Shown here one piece after another: positions 23,551-32,456 of a stretch of 64,000 nucleotides of DNA (positions within the stretch are counted from its first letter, which is position 1; each line of letters opens with the position of its first letter). The notes under the pieces were generated by a model, which did not search any database, had not been told where the DNA came from, and was given only the letters and a program-made list of their open reading frames with translations. Position numbers and translations under genes: made by a program. This stretch comes from Planctomycetota bacterium (GTDB taxonomy: Bacteria > Planctomycetota > UBA1135 > GCA-002686595), in the NCBI GenBank assembly GCA_020847695.1, contig JADLBP010000048.1, positions 23,197 to 87,196 on the forward strand, read 5' to 3'.

Positions 23551-24915
23551 ATGACTGAAGCTCCCGTCCAGCGCCTGCCGCGCGTCGCGATCGTCGGCCG
23601 ACCCAACGTCGGCAAGTCGACGCTGCTGAACCGACTCTGCGGCAGTCGAGTCTCGATCGTCGAGCCGACCGCCGGCGTGACGCGCGACCGTGTCAGCGTC
23701 CCGTCGCGCATCCCGACGCACTGGGGCGAGCGCTGGGTCGACGTCACCGACACCGGCGGCATCGGCATCGTCGATCGCGACGACCTCGGCGAGGACGTCG
23801 AGCGCCAAGTGCGCTTCGCGGTCGAGCTCGCGGACCTCGTCCTCTTCGTCGTCGATGCGCGCGAAGGCCTGACGCCGCTCGACAAGGCGGTCGCCGATCG
23901 GCTGCGCGGGCTCCCGAAGCCGGTGCTGCTGGTCGTCAACAAGGTCGACGCCAAGGGCGTCGAGTGGGAGATCGAGAGCTTCCGACGCCTCGGCGTCGGT
24001 CAAGGTCCGTACCCGATCAGCGCGCAGGGCGGCGAGGGCGTGCGCGAGCTCTGCTTGAAGATGAGCGAGCTCTTGCCCGCCGACACCAACGACCTGCTGC
24101 CCGCGCCGCCGGCGATGAAGCTCGCGGTCGTCGGGGTGCGCAACGCCGGCAAGTCGACCCTGATCAACGCGTTCGCCGGCGAGGAGCGCATGATCGTCTC
24201 CGAGATCCCGGGGACGACGCGCGATTCGGTCGACGTGCGCTTCGAGCGCGACGGCAAGACGTTCGTCGCGATCGACACCGCGGGCGTGCGCAAGAAGTCG
24301 AAGATGCAGGACGCGATCGAGTTCTACTCGGACGCGCGCAGTCTGAAGGCGGTGCGCCGCGCCGACGTCGTCGTGTTGCTGTTCGACGTCTACCAACCGC
24401 TCTCGGCGCTCGACAAGAAGCTCGCGCGCTACTGCGTCGACCACTACCGGCCGGTGATCCTCGCCGCGAACAAGTGGGACCTCGTCGACGGCCAGAAGCC
24501 GCGCGAGGACTTCGTCGAGTACGTCCGCAGCGAGCTCTCGGGCATGGCGCACGCGCCGCTGCTCTTCCTCTCCGCGAAGCACAAACGCGGCGTCGGCGAG
24601 ATCCTGCGGCTCGCGCAGGATCTCTGGGAGGAGAGCCAGATCCGCGTGCCGACCTCCGAGCTCAACCGCGTGCTCGAGCGCGCCGCGGAGTCGCGCTCGC
24701 CGTCCTCGCAGGGCCACCGCGTGCGCATCTACTACGCCACGCAAGTCGAGGGCACGCCGCCGACCTTCGTCGTCTTCGTCAACGACAAGGAGCTGATCAG
24801 CAAGGACTACCTTCGCTACCTGACCAACCGCTTGCGCGAGGACACGCCGTTCAAGCGCGTGCCGTTGCACATCGTGCTGCGCGATCGCGATCGGACGGAC
24901 AAAGAGGACCGCTGA
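23551..24915 (+). CDS. der: Ribosome-associated GTPase Der (EngA)
   Basis: A 454-residue protein with two tandem G domains and a KH-like domain, the full Der architecture needed for 50S subunit assembly. G domain 1: GRPNVGKST, DTGG, NKVD. G domain 2: GVRNAGKST (Asn-Ala replaces the usual Asn-Val), DTAGVRKKSKM, NKWD. The KH-like end contains GTPPTFVVFVND and LRYLTNRLRE. ATG start 27 nt after the predicted -10. The next gene starts inside its stop codon (TGATG). Confidence 0.96.
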   Translation: MTEAPVQRLPRVAIVGRPNVGKSTLLNRLCGSRVSIVEPTAGVTRDRVSVPSRIPTHWGERWVDVTDTGGIGIVDRDDLGEDVERQVRFAVELADLVLFVVDAREGLTPLDKAVADRLRGLPKPVLLVVNKVDAKGVEWEIESFRRLGVGQGPYPISAQGGEGVRELCLKMSELLPADTNDLLPAPPAMKLAVVGVRNAGKSTLINAFAGEERMIVSEIPGTTRDSVDVRFERDGKTFVAIDTAGVRKKSKMQDAIEFYSDARSLKAVRRADVVVLLFDVYQPLSALDKKLARYCVDHYRPVILAANKWDLVDGQKPREDFVEYVRSELSGMAHAPLLFLSAKHKRGVGEILRLAQDLWEESQIRVPTSELNRVLERAAESRSPSSQGHRVRIYYATQVEGTPPTFVVFVNDKELISKDYLRYLTNRLREDTPFKRVPLHIVLRDRDRTDKEDR

Positions 24916-25400
24916 TGGACCGCATCGGGACTTGGATCGCCTGTCTCTGTCTCGTCTTCGCCGCGAGCTGCGCGTCGGAGCGCCCGGAGCCCAAGTGGCG
25001 CGACGGCGAAGTCGCCGCCGCGAGCGAGAACGTGCTCTGGGAGGTCTCGGTGCTCGCGCTCGACAAGGAAGGCTATCCGGTCGGAGCGGGGCTCGATCCG
25101 GCGAAGGGCATCGCGGTGTCGGGCTGGAAGAGCTCGCTCGCGCCGTTCAAGGGCAAGGGCTGGCGCGCGCGCGCGCACGTCAAGTACGAGCGCACCGCGC
25201 CGGGCCGCTACAAGCTCGAGGTGCGCGTCGAGAAGGAGACCAACGAGGACCTCGTTCGGCCGCTCGACCCGACGTACGCCGATTGGCAGCCCGCGCCGGA
25301 CGATCCCGAGCGCGCGGGCGTCTTGCTCCAGCGCATCCGTTCGTATCTCGGCGGCGAGATCGACGTCGCGGCGCCGCCGAAGTCGCGCACGAATCGCTGA
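24915..25400 (+). CDS. Small exported/lipoprotein, unknown function
   Basis: A 161-residue protein with a signal peptide ending at Cys (CLCLVFAASC) followed by a soluble domain rich in Lys, Glu and Trp (KWRDGEVAA, WEVSVLALDKEGY, YKLEVRVEKETNEDL). I do not recognise the family. It starts in the TGATG of der, so it is co-transcribed with it. The predicted mix of strands with a final helix (RAGVLLQRIRSYLG) suggests a small periplasmic or membrane-anchored domain. Confidence 0.75.
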   Translation: MDRIGTWIACLCLVFAASCASERPEPKWRDGEVAAASENVLWEVSVLALDKEGYPVGAGLDPAKGIAVSGWKSSLAPFKGKGWRARAHVKYERTAPGRYKLEVRVEKETNEDLVRPLDPTYADWQPAPDDPERAGVLLQRIRSYLGGEIDVAAPPKSRTNR

Positions 25401-25522
25401 GGCGCGCCCCGCGCAGGCCCCGCGCGACCGCTCGGACGCGCGTGCGCGCGTGAATCGCGCCAGGAAAAGCTTGCGCTCGGCCCGTCGACATCGAAGCCTC
25501 TTCGGCGACGTCCGAAGGATGC

Positions 25523-26437
25523 ATGCAAGCGACGCGTGAACGCGAGCCGGGAGAGTGGGTCGAAGCCGGGCCCGTGCGCGTCGTCGACGCGCTCGCGGCG
25601 AGCGCGCGCCTCTTCCGCACGATCGCGGAGCGGCGCGAGCTGGTGGTCGCCGGCGTGCGCCGCGACCTCGCCGCGCGGTTCTCGGGCACGCTGCTCGGGC
25701 GCCTCTGGCCGCTGCTGACGCCGCTGCTCTTGTTCGGCGTCTACTACTTCCTCTTCACGCGCATCTTCGGGTTCCGACTCGACGGCTTGCCCGAGCAGCA
25801 CCGCGCCGCGCTCGGCGTCTGGATGTTCGTCGGAACCCTGGTCTGGACCGGATTCGCGGAAGGCGTGACGCGCGCGAGCACGGTGCTGGTCGAGAACGGC
25901 ACGTTGATCAAGAAGCTCGCGTTCCCCGCGGAGCTGCTGCCCCTGCAGACGGTGCTCGCGAGCACGGTGACGCAACTGCTCGCGTTCGGCGTGTTCGCGC
26001 TCGTCGCGTTCGGCGCGTCGCTCTGGCCGTTCTCCGGCGCGGCATTGGTCTGGGTGCCGGCGATCCTCGTTCTGCAAGTGCTGTTCGCGTACGGGCTCGC
26101 TCTGTGCGCTTCCGCGGCGACGGTGTTCCTGCGCGACACCGCGGCGGCGCTCGGCCTGTTGTTCACGGTCTGGATGTTCGCGACGCCCGTGTTCTGGATG
26201 CCGGTGCGCGAGGTGTTGCCGACGATCGAGCGGTGGCTCCCGTGGATCGAGCGGAACCCGACGTACTCGCTCCTCTACGCGTGGCGCGCGGTGCTGATGT
26301 CGTCCGAGCCCGCGCTCGCGTTCCCGCGCTCGATCGGCGCCGAGCTCGCGGCGTTCGCGCCGTGGGCGCTCGGCGCGTTCGTCGTCGGCGCGACGTTCTT
26401 CGCGTGCGTCAAGCGGCGCTTCGCCGACGAGGTCTGA
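25523..26437 (+). CDS. ABC-2 type polysaccharide export permease (Wzm-like)
   Basis: A 304-residue permease. After a cytoplasmic N-terminus (RTIAERRELVVAGVRRDLAARFSGTLLGRLWPLLTPLL, the typical amphipathic helix of O-antigen permeases) come about six membrane segments, including LFGVYYFLFTRIF, ATVFLRDTAAALGLLFTVWMF and APWALGAFVVGATFF. The motif NPTYSLLYAWRAVLM before the last helix is characteristic. With the ATPase directly downstream it would export undecaprenyl-linked glycan or a similar polymer. First gene of the glycan cluster. Confidence 0.92.
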   Translation: MQATREREPGEWVEAGPVRVVDALAASARLFRTIAERRELVVAGVRRDLAARFSGTLLGRLWPLLTPLLLFGVYYFLFTRIFGFRLDGLPEQHRAALGVWMFVGTLVWTGFAEGVTRASTVLVENGTLIKKLAFPAELLPLQTVLASTVTQLLAFGVFALVAFGASLWPFSGAALVWVPAILVLQVLFAYGLALCASAATVFLRDTAAALGLLFTVWMFATPVFWMPVREVLPTIERWLPWIERNPTYSLLYAWRAVLMSSEPALAFPRSIGAELAAFAPWALGAFVVGATFFACVKRRFADEV

Positions 26438-26462
26438 CGTGGGGTGGCGAGGTTTGACGTGA
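26428..26462. repeat. Local direct repeat at the permease/ATPase junction
   Basis: CGAGGTCTGACGTG (26428-26441) and CGAGGTTTGACGTG (26448-26461) repeat with 20-bp period and one mismatch. The first copy contains the permease stop; the second lies at the ATPase start. It looks like a short tandem duplication. Confidence 0.6.
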
Positions 26463-27664
26463 GCGCGGCGGCGATCGAGATCGAAGGGCTCGGCAAGGCG
26501 TACCGGCGCTACGCGAGCGGCGTCGACCGCGGGCTCGAGCTCGCGAGCTTCGGCGCCGTGCGACGCCATCGCGAGTTCTGGGCGCTGCGCGGCGTCACCG
26601 CGACGCTCGCGCGCGGCGAGGCGTTCGGGCTCGTCGGCGGCAACGGCGCGGGCAAGTCGACCCTCTTGAAGCTGCTCGCGGGCACGACGTTCCCGAGCGA
26701 AGGCCGCTTCCGCGTCGCGGGCCGGCTCGGCGCGTTGCTCGAGCTCGGCGCGGGCTTCCACCTCGATCTCTCCGGACGCGAGAACCTGCAGCTCGCCGGC
26801 GCGCTGCTCGGGTTGAGCCGCGCCGAGCTGCGAGCGAAGGAAGGCGAGATCCTCGACTTCGCGGAGATCGGCGAGTTCGTCGACGCCCCGGTGCGCACGT
26901 ACTCGACCGGGATGGCGGTGCGCTTGTCGTTCGCGCTCGCGACCGCGATCGATCCCGACGTGCTGATCATCGACGAGGTGCTCGCGGTCGGCGACTTGTA
27001 CTTCCAGAAGAAGTGCATCGATCGCGTGCTCGACTTCAAGCGCCGCGGCAAGACGATCCTGCTCTGCAGTCACAGCCTCTACGACGTGCGCAACCTCTGC
27101 GAACGCGCGCTGTGGCTCGAGCACGGCGTCGTGCGCGGGCTCGGCGATTCGGTTTCCGTCACCAACGACTACGCGACGTTCCAGCGCGAGCACTCGGACG
27201 CGTCCGAGGCGCCTTCGACGCCGCCCGCCGGGTTGCCGCGGGTGCTCGCCGCGCGCGTCGTGCGCCGCGCGGACGGCAAGGAGGTCCACGAGATCGACGC
27301 CGGCGAGGCGATCGAGGTCCGGGTCTGGTGGGAGAATCCCGAACCCGCGAAGCACGCGCTGCAGCTCGGCCTGGGCTTCCTGCGCCAGGATCGCACGCTG
27401 GTCGCCGCCGCCGCGACGCACCTCGACGGCGTGCCGGTCGATTCGCGCTCGGGTGCGGCGGTGCTCGAATTCGACGCGCTGCCGTTGCTCGCCGGACAGT
27501 TCACGGTGCTCGTCGTGCTCTTCGACGGCGACGGCGTGCACCGGCATCACGAGTTCACGATGCACGAGCCCCTGACCATCCGCGCGCGGACCAAGGAGCT
27601 CGGCCTGGTGCGCGTGCCGCACCGCTGGCGCTTCGCACCGCTCGAAGCGCCGCCCGCGCGATGA
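26444..27664 (+). CDS. ABC ATPase of polysaccharide export with Wzt-type C-terminal domain
   Basis: A 406-residue ATPase. Walker A GGNGAGKST, signature YSTGMAVRLSF (the YSTGM form is diagnostic for the O-antigen/teichoic acid exporter subfamily), Walker B VLIIDEVLAVGD, H-loop CSHS. From ~255 on there is an extra beta-rich domain (IDAGEAIEVRVWWENPEP... DGDGVHRHHEF) like the Wzt carbohydrate-binding domain that reads the modified non-reducing end of the polymer. GTG at 26444 or, five codons later, GTG at 26459 could be the start. Stop overlaps the next ATG (ATGA). Confidence 0.93.
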   Translation: MARFDVSAAAIEIEGLGKAYRRYASGVDRGLELASFGAVRRHREFWALRGVTATLARGEAFGLVGGNGAGKSTLLKLLAGTTFPSEGRFRVAGRLGALLELGAGFHLDLSGRENLQLAGALLGLSRAELRAKEGEILDFAEIGEFVDAPVRTYSTGMAVRLSFALATAIDPDVLIIDEVLAVGDLYFQKKCIDRVLDFKRRGKTILLCSHSLYDVRNLCERALWLEHGVVRGLGDSVSVTNDYATFQREHSDASEAPSTPPAGLPRVLAARVVRRADGKEVHEIDAGEAIEVRVWWENPEPAKHALQLGLGFLRQDRTLVAAAATHLDGVPVDSRSGAAVLEFDALPLLAGQFTVLVVLFDGDGVHRHHEFTMHEPLTIRARTKELGLVRVPHRWRFAPLEAPPAR

Positions 27665-28875
27665 CGTTGCCGCGCCGACTCTCCGCGTTGGTCGTCAACT
27701 ACGGCACGGCGCGTTTCGCGGCGGCGTGCGTCGCGTCGCTCGCGCGCGAGTGGCTCGCCGCGGGCGGCGAACGCGGCGCGCTCGAGCTCGTCGTCGTCGA
27801 CAACGCGTCGCCGAACGAGAGCGAGCGCGACCTCGCCGCGCTCGAACGCGTCGGCGCGCGGCTCGTGCGTTCGAAGGAGAACCTCGGGTACGCCCGCGGC
27901 GCGAACCTCGCGCTCGCGCACTCGGCGGGCGAGCGCGACGACTGGATCGCGGTGCTCAACGCGGACCTCTGCTTCCTGCCGGGCTCGCTCGAGGCTCTCT
28001 TCCGTTCGCCCGCGAGTCCGCGCCTCGGCCTGTTGGCGCCGGCGTGCTACGTCGATCCCGCGTGCGAGCTCGCGTTGCCGCCGCATCGGCCACCCAGCGT
28101 CGCGAGCACGCTCGCCGAGCTCGCCGCCGAGCACTCGCCCGACGCCGCGCGGCGGCTCGCGACGCAGCGCGCGCGCTTCGCCGAGCGCGTGTGGGCCGCG
28201 CGCGACGCCCGCCTCGAGCTGCCGTTGCTCTCCGGCGCCGCGTTGTTCGCGCCGCGGACGACGCTCGCACGCCTCGGCGGGCTCTTCGACGAGCGCTACC
28301 CGCTGTACTACGAGGACACCGATCTCGCGCGCCGCGTCCGTGCGCACGACCTCGCGTGCGAGTTCGAGCCGCGCGCGCGCATCGTGCACCACTGGGCGCG
28401 CTCGAGCGGCGTCGGCGCCGAGTTCGAGGCCGACCCGCGCGCGCGGTTCCGCGTCAGCCAACGCGCGTACTTCGAGCGCTGGCACGGTGCGTTCGCAGCG
28501 CGGGCTCTCGCGGCGCTCGACGAGGCGTCCTCGCGGCGCGCGCCGGTCGAGCGTTGTCCGCCGATCCATCCGCTGGTCGAGCTCGGGCCGTGCGCGACCG
28601 CGCCCGAGCTCGTGCTCCCGCGCGCGGGGCGGTGGGTGATCGAGCTCGCGATGACGCCGCATTTCCCGCTCGCGGCCGGCGTGCTGGTCGACGGCGAGCG
28701 TTGGCGCGCCTCGCCGCGCGCGTGGGAGTGGTTCTTCCCGGGGCGCTACTACCTGCGGGCGCTCGATCGAGGCTCGTTCGAGTGCGCGGGCGCGTGGACC
28801 TTCGACAAGACGAGCCCCGCCCGGCAAGATCCGCTCTCGCTCGAGGAGACGGCGCGCGATCGCGGCGCGCTCTGA
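27661..28875 (+). CDS. Family 2 glycosyltransferase
   Basis: A 404-residue GT-A enzyme. Nucleotide-binding start LSALVVNYGT, then VVDNASPNESE, ENLGYARGANLAL and the DxD-like VLNADLCF; the acceptor-side motif is YPLYYEDTDLARRVR (ED motif). It resembles rhamnosyl/dTDP-sugar transferases of the WbbL type. A C-terminal ~110-residue beta-rich extension (WVIELAMTPHFPLAAGVLVD and on) is not part of the standard fold and may be an accessory domain. Overlaps the ATPase gene by 4 nt. Confidence 0.9.
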   Translation: MTLPRRLSALVVNYGTARFAAACVASLAREWLAAGGERGALELVVVDNASPNESERDLAALERVGARLVRSKENLGYARGANLALAHSAGERDDWIAVLNADLCFLPGSLEALFRSPASPRLGLLAPACYVDPACELALPPHRPPSVASTLAELAAEHSPDAARRLATQRARFAERVWAARDARLELPLLSGAALFAPRTTLARLGGLFDERYPLYYEDTDLARRVRAHDLACEFEPRARIVHHWARSSGVGAEFEADPRARFRVSQRAYFERWHGAFAARALAALDEASSRRAPVERCPPIHPLVELGPCATAPELVLPRAGRWVIELAMTPHFPLAAGVLVDGERWRASPRAWEWFFPGRYYLRALDRGSFECAGAWTFDKTSPARQDPLSLEETARDRGAL

Positions 28876-28894
28876 CCTCGGCGTGCCCACCAGG

Positions 28895-29575
28895 ATGCCC
28901 GAGTCGAAGAATCCCGCGCAGCAGCCCGCGGCGCTCGAATTGCCGCGCGCGTCGCGCGTGCTCGCGTTCGCGCCGCACGCGGACGACGACGTGCTCGGCG
29001 CCGGCGGCGCGCTCGCGCTGCACGCGCGACGCGGCGACCGGGTGCGCGTCGTCGTCGCGTTCGACGGCAAGCTCGGGCTCGCGCCCGGAGTCGACCCGCG
29101 GGTGCGGCGCGAGGAGGCGCTCGCCGCGGGCGAGGAGCTCGGCGTCCGCGACTTCGCGTTCTGGGACTACCCGGAAGGGCACGAGCCCGCGCCATCGGAG
29201 CTCGAGCTCGCGGTCGAACGCGTCGCGCGCGAGCTCGCCGACTGCGCACCCGACGTCGTCTACGCGCCATGGAGCGGCGACGAGCACGTCGATCACCGCG
29301 TGCTCGCTCGGGTGACGCGTGCCGCGCTCGAACGCGCGCGCTTCGCCGGCCGGGCGTTCGGCTACGAGGTCTGGAGCGCGTGTCCCGCCGACGTCGTGCT
29401 CGACGTCGGTGCGGTTTGGCCGCAGAAGCTCGCGGCGCTCGCGCGGCATCGCTCGCAGCTCGCGCGCACCGACCTCGCGGCGCTCGCGCTCGGCAACGCG
29501 CAGCGCGCGGGGCGATGGCTCGGACCCGCGCGCTTCGGCGAAGCGTTCGTCGAGACGAGGTGGGGCCCGCGATGA
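28895..29575 (+). CDS. PIG-L/LmbE family deacetylase
   Basis: A 226-residue zinc hydrolase that removes N-acetyl groups from sugars (GlcNAc-PI de-N-acetylase/MshB fold). The metal motif is APHADDDVLG (HxDD, with Ala replacing the common Pro) and the distal His motif DEHVDHRVL. It carries no membrane segment. The ATG at 28895 is preferred over an in-frame GTG at 28883. It sits between glycosyltransferases, so the likely substrate is a lipid- or nucleotide-linked amino sugar in the glycan. The stop overlaps the next ATG. Confidence 0.88.
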   Translation: MPESKNPAQQPAALELPRASRVLAFAPHADDDVLGAGGALALHARRGDRVRVVVAFDGKLGLAPGVDPRVRREEALAAGEELGVRDFAFWDYPEGHEPAPSELELAVERVARELADCAPDVVYAPWSGDEHVDHRVLARVTRAALERARFAGRAFGYEVWSACPADVVLDVGAVWPQKLAALARHRSQLARTDLAALALGNAQRAGRWLGPARFGEAFVETRWGPR

Positions 29576-30804
29576 GGCTCGCGTTGGTCACGCAGCTCGA
29601 TCCGAGCGAGTTCCTCGGCGGGACCGAGCTCGTCGTGCGCGCCCAACTGCGCGCGCTCGTCGAACGCGGACACGAAGTCTGGCTGGTCGCGGGCACGCAG
29701 CGGCCGAGCACCGGCGCGGCGACGGTCGAGGGCTCGCAGGACGGCATCCGCGTCGTCCGCGTGCCGCGCTTGCCGCACGAAGTGTACGACCTCGAGATCC
29801 TGCGCCCGCGGATCGCGCACCTGGTCGCCGACGCGGTGCGCGGCGCGGACGTCGTGCACGTGCACCACTGGTTCACGCTGACGTCGAACCTGGTGCGCGT
29901 GCTCGCCGCGCAGGTTCCGGTGGTCGTCTCGCTGCACGACGCGTTCGCGACGTGCCCGCGCTTCTTCCGTTGCGCACCCGAGCCCGCGATCGCCTGTCCG
30001 CCGCCCGGCGCGTTCACCGCGTGCGCGCGTTGCGTCGCGCCCGACGCCCCAGGGAACGCTCCCGCGGAGCTCGAACGTCGCCTCGCCGCGCGCGCCGCCG
30101 CGTTCACCGCCGAAGTCGCCGCCGCCGCCGCGGTGGTCGCGCCGAGCCGCGCGCACGCCGCGCTGGTCGCGCCCTACCTCGGGCTCGTGAGCCCGAGGAT
30201 CCAGGTGATCCCGCACGGCCTCTGCCGCGCGCTGGTCCGCCCGGAGCGCGCGCCGGCGCGCCCGGGAGCGCCGCCGGTCGTGCTCCATTTCGGCAACCTC
30301 GGGCGGGGGAAGGGGACGCTCGACCTCGTGCGCTCGCTCGCACGGCTCGCTCCGGGCTCGATCGAGCTCCACTTGCTCGGGCCGGCGCTCGACCCCGAGC
30401 TCCACCACGCGATCGAACGCGAGCGCGGCGCGCTCGCGATCACTCGCGGCGGCGCCTACGGCGAGCGTGAGCTCGAGGCCGCCGCGGCTCGCGCGACGCT
30501 CGCGGCGTTCCCGTCGCGGCTCGCCGAGAGCTACGGACTGGTCGTCGACGAGAGCCTGGCGCTCGGGCTGCCGACCTGGGTCTCCGACCGCGGCGCGCTC
30601 GGTGAGCGCCTGGGCGGCGCCGGCCGCATCCTGCCCGCAGAGGACGTCGCGGCCTGGACGGATGCGTTCGAGGCACTACTCTCTCGTCCCTCCATGCTCG
30701 ACGCAGCCCGCCTCGCCCTGCCGAACTCCCCGCGGCGCGCCGCAGACGCCGCCGCCGAGCTCGAAGCGCTCTACCAACGCGTCGCGCGGGAGCCGCGCCG
30801 ATGA
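29572..30804 (+). CDS. Family 4 glycosyltransferase (GT-B)
   Basis: A 410-residue retaining GT-B enzyme. Start ALVTQLDPSEFLGGTELVV, then VVHVHHWFTL and a Cys-rich acceptor-domain insert (CPRFFRC, IACPPPG, CARC) found in several GT4s. The donor domain opens with LHFGNLGRGKGTL and carries the E-x7-E region as FPSRLAESYGLVVDESLALGLPT. Overlaps its upstream neighbour (ATGA) and the next gene (ATGA). Confidence 0.9.
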   Translation: MRLALVTQLDPSEFLGGTELVVRAQLRALVERGHEVWLVAGTQRPSTGAATVEGSQDGIRVVRVPRLPHEVYDLEILRPRIAHLVADAVRGADVVHVHHWFTLTSNLVRVLAAQVPVVVSLHDAFATCPRFFRCAPEPAIACPPPGAFTACARCVAPDAPGNAPAELERRLAARAAAFTAEVAAAAAVVAPSRAHAALVAPYLGLVSPRIQVIPHGLCRALVRPERAPARPGAPPVVLHFGNLGRGKGTLDLVRSLARLAPGSIELHLLGPALDPELHHAIERERGALAITRGGAYGERELEAAAARATLAAFPSRLAESYGLVVDESLALGLPTWVSDRGALGERLGGAGRILPAEDVAAWTDAFEALLSRPSMLDAARLALPNSPRRAADAAAELEALYQRVAREPRR

Positions 30805-32456
30805 CGCACGCCTTCCCGCCGCTGGTCGAGTTCGCGACGCTGAAGAAGCGCGTGCTCGTCTTCGCTCCGCACCCCGACGACGAGGTGCTCGGGCTCGGTG
30901 GCACGCTCGCGCTGCACGCGGCGCGCGGCGACCAGGTCCGCGTCGTGATCGTCACCGACGGCGCGGCCGGCGCGCGAGAGCCCGAGCGCTCGGCGATCGC
31001 CCGGACGCGCGCCGCGGAGTCGCGCGCGGCCGCGGCCGAGCTCGGGCTCGCCGACCTGCGTTTCCTCGGCTGCGCGGACGGCGCGCTCGGCGCCGACGCC
31101 GGCCTCTGCGCGAAGCTCGCGGCCGAGCTCGCCGAGTTCGCGCCCGAGGCGGTCTACTTGCCGTCGCCGTTCGAATACCACTCCGACCATCGCGCTCTTT
31201 CCGCCGCCGCCGCGAGCGTCGTCGCGGAGAGCGGCGCGAGCGAGGCGCTCTTCTACGGCGTCAACGTGCCGTTGCCGGCCGGGGTGCTGGTCGACGTCAC
31301 CGCGGTCCGCGCGAAGAAGCGCGCCGCGTTGGAGCGCTTCGCCAGCCAGCGCGCCGTGCTCGATTTCGTCCCGCGCGCCGAGGCCGCCGACCGCGCGCGC
31401 GCGTTGAACTGCGAGCTGGCCGACGTCGAGGCGCTCGAAGGCTTCGCGCGTTGTCCTGCCCGCGCTGCACGGACCGTTCACGCGCGGCTCGCGGCGGCGA
31501 CCGAGTCGCTCGAGGGGTCCGCTCTGATGGTCGCGCGCTCCGCGGTCACCGCGGTGATGACCGCGTTCAACAAGAAGGCGCCGGTGCTCGAGAACCTGCG
31601 CGCGCTCTACGCGCAGACCGTGCCGTTCGCGCGCGTGGTGGTCGTCGACAACTGCTCGAGCGACGGCACCGTCGAGGCGATCGAAGCAGAGTTCCCCGAC
31701 GTGACGCTGGTGCGCATGCCGCACTCCGCGTACGGGGCTTGCGAGACGTTCAACATCGGCTTCTCGACCGCGACGACGCCGTTGGTCGCGATCCTCGACG
31801 ACGACGTCGTGCTGCCGCCCAACTGGGTCGAGAAGATGACCGCGCGGCTCGCGCGCGAGCCCGAGACCACAGCGATCGTGTCGTGCGAGGTCGAGGAGCC
31901 CGGGATGCCCGAGGGCTACCTCGAGCAGGAGCATCTGAAGCGCGAGCGCTACATGAGCACCTTCCGCGGGTGCGCGTCGCTCGCGCGCCTCGACGCGTTG
32001 CGGCGCGCCGGTTACTACGACGCCCGGCTCTTCATCTACGGCAACGAGCGCGACCTGACGTGTCGCCTACTCAACCTCGGCTATCGCGTGCTGCAGTACC
32101 CCGAGGTGCGCGCGCTGCACAAGACGCCCTTCGGCATCAAGATGGGCAAGCGCAGCCTCTACTACCACGCGCGCAACGCGTGGATGTCGATGCTGAAGTA
32201 CGCGCCTGCCGGCGATCTCGCGCGGTTGCCGTGGCTCGTGTTCACGCGCGTCATCCTGCGCGGCGACAAGACCGAGCGCGCGGGCAAGGTCTCCGACGCG
32301 ACCGGGACGATCGGCATCGGTCGCTCGCTGCGCGAGACGCCCGGCGCGTGGTGGGTGGTCGTCAAGGCCGCGTTCGGCGTGCTCGCGAACGTGCCGTACT
32401 GTTGGAAGCATCGCCAACCCTGCCGCGCACCGGATTTCGAGCTGCCGCTCAAGTGA
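30801..32456 (+). CDS. Fusion of PIG-L/LmbE deacetylase and family 2 glycosyltransferase
   Basis: A 551-residue two-domain protein. Residues ~1-240 form a complete PIG-L deacetylase: APHPDDEVLG zinc motif, YHSDHRAL distal His. Residues ~245-551 form a GT2: VTAVMTAFNKKAPV, VVDNCSSDGTVEAI, the DDD motif AILDDDVVLP, and YGNERDLTCRLLNLG in the acceptor region. There is no stop or ribosome-binding site between them, so it is a real fusion. It suggests coupled de-N-acetylation and sugar transfer on one glycan intermediate. The donor and acceptor are unknown. Confidence 0.92.
   Translation: MTHAFPPLVEFATLKKRVLVFAPHPDDEVLGLGGTLALHAARGDQVRVVIVTDGAAGAREPERSAIARTRAAESRAAAAELGLADLRFLGCADGALGADAGLCAKLAAELAEFAPEAVYLPSPFEYHSDHRALSAAAASVVAESGASEALFYGVNVPLPAGVLVDVTAVRAKKRAALERFASQRAVLDFVPRAEAADRARALNCELADVEALEGFARCPARAARTVHARLAAATESLEGSALMVARSAVTAVMTAFNKKAPVLENLRALYAQTVPFARVVVVDNCSSDGTVEAIEAEFPDVTLVRMPHSAYGACETFNIGFSTATTPLVAILDDDVVLPPNWVEKMTARLAREPETTAIVSCEVEEPGMPEGYLEQEHLKRERYMSTFRGCASLARLDALRRAGYYDARLFIYGNERDLTCRLLNLGYRVLQYPEVRALHKTPFGIKMGKRSLYYHARNAWMSMLKYAPAGDLARLPWLVFTRVILRGDKTERAGKVSDATGTIGIGRSLRETPGAWWVVVKAAFGVLANVPYCWKHRQPCRAPDFELPLK

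Noticed and set aside
20357..23554. A 1065-codon plus-strand frame over the AlgX/MBOAT genes
   Set aside because: Antisense shadow, Arg/Glu/Asp-rich with no motif. The minus strand encodes clear MBOAT and AlgX-like proteins.
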